64,000 bases of DNA from Orbilia blumenaviensis. Lineage: Eukaryota; Ascomycota; Orbiliomycetes; Orbiliales; Orbiliaceae. Each line of letters starts with the position of its first letter. The stretch's first letter is position 1. The stretch lies in NCBI GenBank assembly GCA_036872755.1, contig JAVHNS010000002.1, positions 1,488,001 through 1,552,000 of the forward strand. Direction: 5' to 3'. The notes under the pieces are model-generated. The model saw only the letters and a program-made list of their open reading frames with translations. It made no database searches and was not told the DNA's origin. This document shows, piece by piece, positions 34,414 to 45,492 of the stretch. The translations under genes and the position numbers were made by a program.

Positions 34414-35961
34414 CTTGATGCGGCGAGCACTTCACATGCAGTGAAAGAGTACTAGGCTATGATAATTTAATATATATGGTAGGTAATAGGTAATCAGCAC
34501 AGGTATCAAGCCAGATGACGGGGGTATCAAGCTAGGCAAAGGGTGGTGATGATGGATGGATGGATGAATGGATGGATGGTAAGGTAGGTAAAGGTTATTG
34601 ATGAAGGGGGTGGTTATATTTCGAGGTTAAGTGAAGCAACCATGAAATTTTTTTGGTCGCCTAATAAATGGAGCATCGCTTCTGGTCACCGAGAATACGT
34701 CTGTAGCTCAAAGTGTGGCCGGTTTTGGGATCGACACCTAGTGAAGCGGTGGTTTGGTCTATCATAGCGCTATAGCCTGTGTAACTACAAAAATACAACA
34801 GCATTATGTGTTGTCATCCTCCGATCCATGTGTTGGATACGGGCGGGGTTAGCACTAACCATGAGGCTCTTCAACCCACTCGATATGGCTGCTCTCCGCC
34901 GGTGCTAATATCGTACCTGCCCTCGTACATTTGCATGTTGCACGTAGACATCTTCAATCGCAAGGCCCCTGTGCTAAATTCAAGGCAATGCTTAGCCTGT
35001 CAATCAGCCCAGAAGTGGATGTTACACGGGGGACTGGTGCAGCACGCTAACCAGGCATAGCAAGGATCTAGGTCGGGCCAACTACTTAAGTAGCCAGCAT
35101 GCCTGTCCATGACTATGATACCTCGGTTTATTCTTCGCCTTTAGCTAACCGCGCTGGGGCCAGGACCTAGCTATAGACATTATATGACTGGTGGCCATAC
35201 TGCAGTATAAGCAAGCTTCAAGAAAAGTTGAATTGCTTAGTTTTAATCTAGCTAATCGATATCAACACTGCCAGTGAGGTATATATTATAGGTACATGTA
35301 CATATAATGGCGCCAGTGATATCCCAACAAACTAAACCCATCTGCACAGATTAACTCCGTTCAGGCAGCCTGCTTCCATCCATTCGAAGTTCACCCAGCA
35401 AACAACACCATAATGCAGTCAGCATTCCAACCCACGGCACAACGCATGTACGCCCGATCCCAAGGGCTGATAGGAAGGTAGACTACATGCGAGCTATGCA
35501 AAAGAGGCTCTCGACCTCAAATAGTTCGTTCGCGTTCAAGATGCGCCTCGGTGGCTTGATATTGTTTTTTTATGTTGTGACATTATAGCAGTCGAGTTCA
35601 AGAGACCCCCTACCTAATGCATGGTCATGCACTCAGCCCCCTAGCTTAGTTTCCGATATCCACAAGGCCCATACTTTTCGCGGTTGAAATTCCGCCAATA
35701 TTTCCTAAAAGGATTGAGGCTATCAGTCCGAGGCGGGCGAGATTTAAATACTCCTCAGTTTCTCACCTTGATTAGATATCTGGGTCTCAATCTTGCGATA
35801 CACCCTATGCATATGGCCATATATGGCACGCCGATCTCCCATTTTATTCCAGGAGATTGGAATATCTAATCTACCATAAAGTTACCTGTAACTTTCTTTG
35901 ATCAATCCCGGTATATAACTGGCCACTTAGAGGTTACACAGCAAACGCCCCTGCCAAAAAC
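34414..35961. other. Intergenic region
   Basis: Promoter side of KAR5 (-) and upstream side of the HeLo-like gene (+). It holds a (GGAT)-type microsatellite at 34552-34580. A TATA-like GGTATATAAC lies at about 35910, some 50 bp before the next start codon. No gene seen. Confidence 0.6.
34552..34580. repeat. (GGAT)n microsatellite
   Basis: Seven GGAT/GAAT units, one imperfect, about 140 bp upstream of KAR5 on its promoter side. Confidence 0.9.
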
Positions 35962-36871
35962 ATGAGCGGGTTTGAAGTTGTTGGCCTTGTCCTTGGGGCA
36001 ATGGGACTCGTCCCTATTTTCAAAGAAAGCTACGGGATGGTCAAGCAATACCGCGATAAAAGGAAGCTTAAGCTATTATCATCAAATATTAATATTAGTA
36101 GCCCAACTACCGCATTAAAAAAGACGCTTGGAGATGGCAGTACCGCGCTCACAACCCGATACGACACTTTATATTCATTGTATGGAGCAAAGTTTGCAAC
36201 CGGTGATTGTAAGCTCATTAGCCTTCCTTCCTTCCTTCTCTCTCTCTCTCTCTCTTTTTAATCTTTGATTGAATCCGAGATTCGGGCATTATGGTAGCTA
36301 GACTTTTGTTAACACAAAAACTGCAATCCCAACAGCCATATCCCGCGAGGAACTCAGCACAATAATAATAATCCTGCAAAGAGAATTGATACTTGCGCTC
36401 CACATAGCCCTTACAGGCGGGACTATCCAAAACCCCAACCATCTAAACACCGTGGCAGCAAAATGTCGAGAGGATGCCATAGTAGTTCTTGGACAGCTGG
36501 CGCAGCGACTAGCAATTCTCGCTCCGATATTGTCAAATCCCGGCGCACACCCACGAATCCAAGAGCTCGATTCGGAAACAAAACTCGATTCGGAAATTGC
36601 TAAGGAATTTGTTACGAAGCCCGCTCCGAGTGTCAGCTATAGCGGCTCTCAATACCATACTGGTGAGGGGAGGCGTAAAATTCGGAAGCTTAAGCCCGGG
36701 CCCGTACACGAGCTTAGGACCTATGATAGCTCCAAACCCAACCACAGTAGAGAGACTAGTTATTCTCTACAGTTCAGGGAGAATATACGGCGGCACTTCT
36801 CTTTCAGTATGCTCAAAAACGATTCAGGCCAAACCAAACTCCGGAAGAGGTCCCATCTATCCGAAAAATAG
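35962..36871 (+). CDS. Small HeLo-like/SesA-like fungal protein, stand-alone N-terminal domain
   Basis: Exons 35962-36208 and 36336-36871 give 260 aa (phase 1; donor T|GTAAGC, acceptor CCAACAG|CC). It starts MSGFEVVGLVLGAMGLVPIF, a hydrophobic opening very common in fungal N-terminal effector-like domains (HeLo, HeLo-like, SesA) that precede NACHT, NB-ARC or ankyrin regions. A helical segment follows (ISREELSTIIIILQRELILALHIA, then REDAIVVLGQLAQRLAILAPIL). The last 110 residues are basic and disordered-looking. No STAND or repeat domain follows before the stop, so this is either a short stand-alone member or a truncated relic of a larger gene. The intron has CT and CCTT repeats. Family name is inference from the opening pattern only. 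Confidence 0.5.
36221..36257. repeat. (CCTT)n and (CT)n tract in intron
   Basis: Pyrimidine-rich simple repeats inside the proposed intron 36209-36335 of the HeLo-like gene. Confidence 0.9.
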
Positions 36872-37909
36872 GAGTATATTCCTGAAAAAGAAGATTGAAA
36901 ACCCGAGACTTGTGAGCCCTGTGTTATTACCCATACCTCGGGGAGGAACCTGTATGCGAGGTGGCGCCGGCGTGTGAGCTCAGGGACTATTGCCTTGGAT
37001 AAAAAGCTGGAGCGGTGTCCCACTTCTGAGGGAAAAAGGGAAAGGAAAAGCCATGTGAGGATTTATCCCGTAGCGCACGCGAAGAATCGATAACATATCC
37101 TACGTTTCGAACATGAGGTCAGGAACAGTTTCGATCCAAAAAGCAGACTTAGCCTGAATATCCCGAGTCTAGAGTTGAATTAGTAAAGCAAAACCTCGGA
37201 ACTCTACACCTTGAAAAAATACCAGCCTATTAACTACGCCCCAATCAATGGTCGGAGCTATGCAATTACAATCTAATTCGCCCCGACTCATGTAGAATAT
37301 AATTTACAATACCGATATACAGATTTAGATCTAGCATTTGAATTTGAATTCGATCAAAGTCAACATATACGCATGCGTGCAGCTGCTCGTCACTCCGAGA
37401 AATATACCCAGTACTAGCTAGATAGCTATATTATTAACTCGAAAGAGCAAGAGTCATCCTGTCATATGTACAGAGTAATGTCCAGGTCCTTCCTATCTAT
37501 ATAAGCTAGGAATCAGTGACAATTTTGTGCAATATCGCAGCTGCGGGCTAGCTCAACCTGTATTGGATGTTGTAGGTGGATCCCATGTGACATCGTGGCG
37601 ACTCTTTACGCGGGCTGTGTTGAGTCGCGTCTTTTTTTGTCCCAGGACAGTTTGGGTGGATTAGTCATCCATCCGGCCAATTCCTCGGGGCCTCTTGAAC
37701 CGCCCCCTCGAGTCTGCTCCCTCCTCCTCAAGCGCATCGCAGCATCGCGCTCTTCTTATATTTAGCTTTAGTTTACTACCTGGTTTAAGATCACTTGCTT
37801 TTCTTACTACTATCACTGTAGAATTAGATCTTATATTATTCCACCATCAAAAAGTTCAACTATACGAAGCCAAGATACTGAGCTCATCTCAGCGCCGAAC
37901 CAAGACGTC
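36872..37909. other. Intergenic region upstream of RAD4
   Basis: Promoter region of RAD4 and 3' flank of the HeLo-like gene; no gene recognised. Confidence 0.65.
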
Positions 37910-40900
37910 ATGGATCGAAAACGCCCAACGCCCACAAAACCTCGTCGCGAGCCAGCATCACAAACTCCTCGGAATATCAATACCGTCAACGATATCCCAC
38001 CCGAGCTGCGTGATATGCTGGCCAGCAATATTCGAGAATCAAGAGCGAATAATAACAGTAGTGGTGCAGCTGAAAGTTCTGAGACTCCGAAGCGAAAGAA
38101 GCCGTTGACGAGACGGAGCGCTGGCGCTCCTATTGCCACTAATTCTGCTTCTACTTCCGCTGTTTCCGTTCTTACCAGCGATACAAGATCGAGTAGTAAA
38201 CCGTCGAGTTCTGCGGTTGGCGAAAAGCAATTGGCGTCCTTAGCAAAAGCAGCGGCGGGATCTCAGGAAATCGGAAAGACAAACATCGCAAGTTCTATGA
38301 CGACATCAATTTCTGCACGAAAACCTTCTGCGCCGGCGCAGGAAAGTGATGAAGACGATGAAGATGATTCTGACGACGAATTTGGAGACGGTGACGATAT
38401 CGAATGGGAAACAGTAGATTTAAGCACCCTTAGTACGCACTCTTCCTCTATGGGAACCATTAAAATACCAATACTAACCCGTCCGTCAATTATATCTTAG
38501 AAACAAAACCTCAAAACCAACCTTCCGAACCTTTAATTCTAACACTCACCTCTTCAGAGCCTTCTAAACCAAAATCCACTGGTCGTAAAGGCCCTACACC
38601 AGCCGAGCGTAAAATCCGCCTAATAATCCACAAACTCCACCTCCTCTGCCTAATTTCACACCTTCACCTACGCTCCACCTTTTGTAACGATCCGAAAACC
38701 CAAGCTTCGCTTCTACCAATCCTTGAAAAACGTGTAGTAGCGGAGTTGAACGATAATTCATTCCAGCAGAGTAAAATTTTCAAGCAAGGGCTTTCCAATG
38801 CGGCTGCGGCGTTTAAACGACGTTATAAAGTCACAAAACCTGGGGCAAGGAAGGCGTTATGGGGGTATACCCCACCTTCATTCGATTCAATGTGGGGAGA
38901 CATTCCCATGGGAATCGATGAATTCAGGGCTGCAGCAAAGAAACTAGAGGGATCCAGGGACCTCGGCGCCCAGTTATTCTGTGCGCTATTAAGACGAGCA
39001 GGGTTGGATGCGCGAATAGTGTGTAGTTTGCAGCCGCTAAGTTGGCAGTTTAAGGCAAAATATAACATAGATGATGCGAAGCGGGAGAATATGAAGTTTG
39101 TAAATGAAGATAGAGAGGATTACCAGACTAGCGATGAGGATGTGGATACTGCCACGTTTGTGGGGAGCCCTAATAAGACTTTTGGGGGTGCTGGACCGGT
39201 AAGGGCGAATTTTAGAGTCGCGCCGCCTGTTGCGCCGTTCAGAACTGGAGTCGCAGAGGGGCCTCCCAAATCAAAGAAGAGTAGGTCACTCAGATCGCCT
39301 TTTTTTTTTTTTTTTTTCAAGATACTGAGGTTATGAAATAGAAACCAAAAAGAGGATACAGATCCATGACCCATCACATCCCATCTACTGGGTCGAAGTC
39401 TTCGACATCATCAACCAATCCTGGATTGCAATCGACCCGCTTGGCGTTGGCCTAGTCCGGCCTCTAATAAACCTCGAACCACCGCAGTGGGACTGGGAAA
39501 ACGAAATGGCATATGTGATCGCTTTTGATAACGACAACAAAGTCCGAGATATTACTCGGAAGTACGTCAAGGCGTATAACAGCTATACCAGATCTCTACG
39601 AGTGGAAGCAACGCTTGATGGAGCGAAATGGTGGAAGAAGGCATTGAAGCTGTATACCGTGCCTGCCTACCGAGCTCCTGACCGAGATCAGTTCGAAGAC
39701 GGACTGATGAATGACCGACTACTCAGGGAAGGGATTCCCAAAAGTATAGCTGCGATGAAGAACCACCCAGTTTTTGCTGTTGAAGAACAGCTACGGCAAA
39801 ACGAAGTCATTCATCCGAAGGTTGAATGCGGTACCATGACTGGGAAGAGTAAGCGGTCAATACCTGTTTATCGAAGACAAGACGTCAAACAAGTCAAAAG
39901 CGCTATGCAGTGGTATATGCTTGGACGAGAAATCAAAGCAGGCGAACAGCCACTGAAGCACAAAAAAGCACGGAAGTTGAAACGCGCCCCAGATCCTGAT
40001 GATATGGATCTCGATGAGATTGGTGATATGGATGATGGGGTGGAAACTGGGATGTATGCACGTTTTCAAACGATTTTGTATGAACCGGAGCCTTGTCTTG
40101 GACCCGTTGTCCCAAAGAATGCTTACGGGAATATCGATTTATATGTTCCGTCAATGTTACCGGAAGGCGGTGTTCATATACCTCATAAGCTTGCGAGGAT
40201 TGCAGCCGATTTTCTAGGTATTGGAAACTTCGTGGCAGATGCGATTACGGGATTTGACTTTCGGAATGGAGGAAAGTCTACACCGGTTATCAATGGCATT
40301 GTGGCTGGGATTGAGTGTGAGCAGGGGATCTGGGACATGATTGAACATATTGAGAGAGAACGGGAAGAAGAAGCGGACGAGGTTAGACGATTGACATCTC
40401 TTAACCTCTGGAAGAAATTTTTGGTGGGATTGAGAATCAAAGAACGGGTAGATGAATATGCAATGGATGACGAAGAACCCGCGCTACAGGAAAACGAAGA
40501 GGAAGATTCCTATCCGTCTCATACTGCCGACCCTGCTGGAAGTGGAGGATTTGTTAGCGACCACCATGATAGTATGACATCTGTCGCCGACTCAAATATT
40601 GGTGGGGGTGGATTTTTTACAGATGACCTTGAAGTTGTGGCTGAGGATTTAATGCGAGATAGCGCGAAACTGGCTCGGGAGAAGGAAGAAAAACGATTAC
40701 TCGAAGAAGCCCGCGCGAGGCGAGCTCGACTCACAGAGATTGAGCTACAAAAGGTCGAGACAGGCGAATACTACGACCCAGATGCCTTCGAGGGCGGTGG
40801 AGGTGGATTCTTCATCGATAAACCCGTGTCAGAGCAACCCCAGAAGGTGGACAAAGGCAAACGCCGTGCTCTTGAATACGAGCTATTCGGTGATACCGGC

Positions 40901-41239
40901 AACGGTGCAGGTGGATTCTTTCCAGAGGAAACGGAAATTTTCCAAGAAAAAGAGAAGGGAAAGGAAGTTGATATGGGATCTTTAGGTGGCGGATTTCTCA
41001 CCGAAGTGTCAGAGGTTAATACGGCATCGAATATAATTGGCAAAAGAAAGAGGGACAGCGTGGAGGACCTTGGAGGCGGGTTTGTGGTTGATGAGACTGA
41101 AGCTGACGCGCTACAAAATAAAGAGAACTCCCCTGAAGGTTTACTCGATGAAGGTGAAGATAAATTTATGGCGGATGATCCGGAAGACGATATTGGAGAT
41201 GATTTTGAGTATGAAGATGCGGGATGGACATCTGACTAG
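37910..41239 (+). CDS. RAD4: RAD4/XPC nucleotide-excision-repair damage sensor
   Basis: Exons 37910-38432, 38501-39280, 39342-41239 give 1,066 aa with consistent phases. A disordered basic/acidic N-terminus precedes the transglutaminase-like domain (about 180-560; RRAGLDARIVCSLQPLSW, then HPIYWVEVFD and INQSWIAIDPLG). The beta-hairpin domains follow: BHD1 (about 565-600, NHPVFAVEEQLRQNEVIHPK), BHD2 (about 605-695, PVYRRQDVKQVKSAMQWYMLGREIK) and BHD3 (about 697-765, VPSMLPEGGVHIPHKLARIAADFLGI). Rad4 with Rad23 recognises helix-distorting lesions and recruits TFIIH. The C-terminal third (about 830-1030) has six spaced G-G-F motifs with acidic followers. The second intron has a T18 run. Confidence 0.97.
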
Positions 41240-42958
41240 AGACATATAACGTTGTTTTCATTCTAGATGGATTTACAGTAATATCAAATGTTCTGCGTTT
41301 AGCGTTTGATTTACAATATAGGTTTGAAGCATTCGGACTGGCGTTTTCGAATTCCCTCTCTGTTCTCTTTTTGATTGCAACCTAAAGAAAAAAAAAGGAA
41401 ATTTTCTGTCTGATTTCTAGACTCTACCTTCCCATCTATACCTGTGTATATACTACCAGATCACACCGCTTTCACCGAAAACAGGATAAAAGGTACACTG
41501 CTGAAAAATATGTTGGTTGTTGGATGTTTTTTTTGGTGTTGCATGGGTGTTTGTTCGATCGAGTCCTTTCCCCGGATTCTGCACTGACCAGAGAGATGTC
41601 GAAAGACAGGGCGGTTCGATTGCGGTTTAGTGTGCAGCGTACCCCGCATTTGCCCATTCCCGTTTGAAGTGACGTTAGCCGGGGTCCGATTTCCCAGCTG
41701 AGGTCGAGTCGCGTGGTACATGTACAGGTCCATACATAGTTATGTCCGGAAGTGTTACTTACGAATGTAGAAGTATTCACGAACGGGGATGGAAAAAGGG
41801 GAGGAGTTGAGAGAAGAGAAGAGAAACGAATGAAAATGTCAGGCCGATTAGATACTTAATATTTAGGTACCTACTTAGGTACTTAGTAGTACATAACATA
41901 TTTTTAACAAAAAGTACACGTTAATTGTTAACAAGCAGAAACTCAGTTGAGTTTAGTTTAGCCGTTGAGGGAGATACTTTCGTCATGCCACAGCGCCAGC
42001 CGGCCTCGCTAGTATACCCAACTTAACCCTGCCTCCGATGAGATAGATCTCCTAAGTATAGTATACTTATCAATCGGCACATATTCGCTCAGGAGGTATA
42101 GAATACCTAGTGGATTGTAAATATTCGCAAGATATCATGCAAGACAGTACGCGGCATGGGCATGGAGATAGAGATTAGTGCATTGCATCTGCCATGACAT
42201 GCCATTCCATGAATCAATGATAAAAAAGCATGCGACTTAACTGCCGGCTAAGCTCGAGTTCAAACTACGCATGCAAGTAGAAATGCAAGTGTGGGGGCTG
42301 GAAGCGTGATTCGATTTGACTGGACTGGAAAGAGAGTTCAGTTCAGGTTCAGTTTCATTTTCAGTTTTGGATCACCAGGCCAAGCAAGTTGGAAGCCCCC
42401 GCTGGATCCGGCCGGGGCCCTCGATAGAGTGGCCTGTTAGTCGCTGCACCAGCTGCCACTCGCGAGATCCCGCTTGAGGAGTGGTGGGAATGCACATCGA
42501 TGCGCCCGCCGGGGAACCGCTCTCTGTCCGAGCGTGCGCATACTGGTTAGTCCAGTACTTGGATGTATGTGGATGTAGGTACTTGTTATAGTATCATTCC
42601 ATATTGAGGACCTATTATGTAACGAAGCCGGGACGGTAGCTTGCTTTTGAGTAACCAAGTAAGGAACATACGTACGTAGAGGACCGGCCGACTGACTGGT
42701 GAACTGATGGCACTATAGATCCTGCGTATATATAAAGTTGTTTAAATAGCTGCGGGCTACCCCTCACTGCCTCTCCTCTGCTTCCTCCTCCTCCATCATC
42801 ACCACAACCTTCAACAACCACCATCAACTTGCACTTGTTATTTCTCCTCCCCAATTCAAACTGTCTCGTACTTTATTATAATATAAAGTACTTTGAATTC
42901 TAAATTCTAGTTCTCTTATTTTCTCCCCAAGTTAAATCTCATCCTCTAAATAATCACA
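41240..42958. other. Intergenic region
   Basis: RAD4 3' flank and promoter of the next gene. A TATA element (TATATATAAAG, 42727-42737) and a CT-rich tract (about 42760-42850) precede the start codon at 42959. No gene seen; the 102-codon minus-strand frame at 41472 lacks features. Confidence 0.6.
42727..42737 (+). promoter_or_regulatory. TATA element and CT-rich leader of the DUF6699-like gene
   Basis: TATATATAAAG about 220 bp before the ATG, followed by a long pyrimidine-rich tract typical of highly expressed fungal promoters and leaders. Confidence 0.5.
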
Positions 42959-44305
42959 ATGTCCGCCGATGTAACAAAAGGTGAAGCTTCTGGATCCGCC
43001 GCCAAAGCCCGTAGACAGAGTTCGAGCAAGCCCGCTCTAGCTGGACTTCTATCCGCAAAGGAATTTGGTATGTCTCTTCTTCGCCTTCTTTCAATCGTAC
43101 ATATGAATATCATAACTCCCGGTGTTGATATCATATGATATCAGTACACCGTGATGGATATCAATATATCGTGATACCATGCATGACCTCTTGTGATATC
43201 ATGAGAAATCCTATAGAGCAATCCACTAATACTCCCCGATTAGAGGCACAGGAGAACAAGGTCGAACTGAAATTGATCAAGGACGCCGCCAAAATCAACT
43301 GGTAAGCAATCGTGCAATCAAACTATTCTTTCCCTCAAATGCCCGCTCGCTCGCCTCGAAGCCACAGTCACCCGACCATGATATCATCGTCCGGCCGGCT
43401 GCCAGCTGCCTCTCGGGAACTTGCCCTCCCTCACCCCGAAAACAACACATTCTTACCATCACACTCTCCCGTTATAGGAAAATGAACTCCCACCCGAAAG
43501 ACTACCCGGAACAGGACCTCCTCAAGAAGGTCTTCACCACTCCACCGCTCAAGTCCGTTGAGCTGCTCTTCCCCCAGACTGGCCTGACAATCACCGCGAG
43601 AAATCTCAAAGGCGTACTCTTCCAGGATGTTTTCGATGCGTAAGTCTTCCACTGTCACCCGATTGCCCTCCTCTCTCGTCATTCCCTCCCCAGTCCGCCG
43701 GCCGGACTAGTCCCTCTTTCGCTTCGACGTTCCCATATGTTTGTCACAGCACCATCACACCACACCCCCAATCCTTGCCAGTAAGATGCCTGCAAACGTT
43801 GCACGAAAGTTTTCCCACCGAATCCGTTGACGGACGGGGGGTGGGGTTTGTGCAATTGCGTCCTTTTCCAGCTCAAGATGCTGGTTTGGACTTAGCCTGT
43901 CTGCAAAGGAAAACGGTAGAAGTGGATGCCTTCTCTTTTTCCCTCCATCTTCCCTCTCTATCCTAAAAAGCCGGTTTTTGCCACCCAGCTTGGCCCGATA
44001 TGAGACCCTTGTACCGTCCCCCTTGCCGAAGTGCATGTACCCCGCACTTCGATTCTAAGAAGGAGGTCATACGCATATATACATAGCACCTACATTGAGA
44101 TACAAGAGATGCATTGGAGCTAACGAGGACCCGTGTGACACACAGGATATACAAGCACAACAAGAAGCGAGCAGACGACGAACTATCGGAACCATACCTT
44201 GCCGGTTTCTATGTTGACGAGGACGATCTTGGCCATGCAATTGTAAGAGTAGGTGCAGGCAAGGAAGGCGCACCAGTTGGCAAGAAGAAGAAGGGTGGCG
44301 ACTAA
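42959..44305 (+). CDS. Small conserved fungal protein, DUF6699-like
   Basis: Exons 42959-43067, 43244-43301, 43478-43639, 44146-44305 give 162 aa with all phases matching (1, 2, 2). The third and fourth exons encode TTPPLKSVELLFPQTGLTI, then KGVLFQDVFDAIYKHN and LAGFYVDEDD, a pattern (P-L-x-S/V strand, then GVxxxDVxxAIY helix) close to the fungal DUF6699 domain. The function is unknown. The N-terminus is basic and Ser-rich; the C-terminus ends in a lysine patch (KKKKGGD). Introns are long for so small a gene: 176, 176 and 506 nt. With the TATA box and CT leader this suggests strong regulated expression. Domain naming is tentative; the gene itself is well supported by spliced frame continuity. 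Confidence 0.72.
43126..43141. repeat. 16-bp perfect palindrome in intron 1
   Basis: GATATCATATGATATC, followed within 70 bp by GATATCAATATATCGTGATA and GTGATATCATG variants. All lie inside intron 43068-43243. Confidence 0.9.
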
Positions 44306-45302
44306 AAGATAGGAGACTATCCTCTTTCGCCATTTTTGGAACCTAGCAAGTAGGCCTTAATTTTCCTTTTTATTATCATTTCTGATAAAAAAAGAGAAAC
44401 CCTTTTCTGTTATTGAAGCTGCAGTTGCAGTTTCTTTTATCTATTTTCGGACCAACACATCCACACTCACTACTCAGTTGTTCGTTTTTTTGTTTTCCTT
44501 TTTTTTTTATATTTTTTATGGGAAACTGCGGGAGCTGCCTCTGGAATTAATTTATACTTTGTTTTATGAAAAATTCGAGGCTGTCTTTCTTATTACTATT
44601 ATCATGGGAAATGGGATGGGAAGAAATAATCCAACCACCATCGATTCTGGGAGAAAAACAACAAAAAAAACCTGTATATTACTTCCTTGTCCACCGTTAC
44701 TCTGAATCGGGGCGCAGAAAGCAAAATACAATATTTTTATATGGGAGGAATCAAGAACATAGTTCATTTTTTCGTGATGTAGAATTCAAAAATGACATTG
44801 GTACTTGTGACTGTCTTTTCTGATTCTGATATAAAACACTGGTAGAGGACTGGGCGTGCATACTTACATGGCGGCTCTTTAAGGGTCGATTTCCCCCCCC
44901 AGACAGTAGTACCCATGTAGGTGGTTTTAAGTTTCTTTTTTAGATCCCAATAGATCTTTGCGGCTCTTAAAGATCTCGATGTCACACTACTCATACATCA
45001 TACACCTTGCTACCGAAGCATCGTATACTACAAGAAGTCTAACATTATACGTCTATCATACTTGCAGCCTATGTATATAATCCACCCCAACAATTTTCAA
45101 GTCGTTTAACCTGTTTTTACAATTTATTGTTTTTTTCTTTTCTATTGAAGAAAGAAAGAAGAAGGGAAAAAAGAGAAGAAGAAAAACAGTAGGCACTAAT
45201 ATCAAACACAAGATACTAAAAAAAGAACGGTCGTGATCAAAGGGAAACGCCTCGTCAAAAAACATGCAAGAAGAATAAGGCCTCAACCATCTCATAGGTA
45301 AA
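44306..45302. other. Convergent intergenic region
   Basis: 3' flanks of the DUF6699-like gene (+) and PAN2 (-). T-rich and A-rich tracts typical of UTRs; no gene recognised. Confidence 0.7.
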
Positions 45303-45455
45303 CTACCTCCACCTCCCCTGCATATTCCTCTTCTGCTGCTGTTGCTGCTGCTGTTGCTGTTGCTGTTGTTGTTGTTGAGGTGGTGGTGGTGAAGCCATAA
45401 CCTTTGCAAAGCTTCTATGCTGCATCGGCGACTGTCCTGGCTGCGGTTGGTGTCC

Positions 45456-45492
<37 letters not shown>

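Noticed and set aside
41472..41780. 102-codon minus-strand frame downstream of RAD4
   Set aside because: Low-complexity, no homology pattern and within the probable 3' flank of RAD4.
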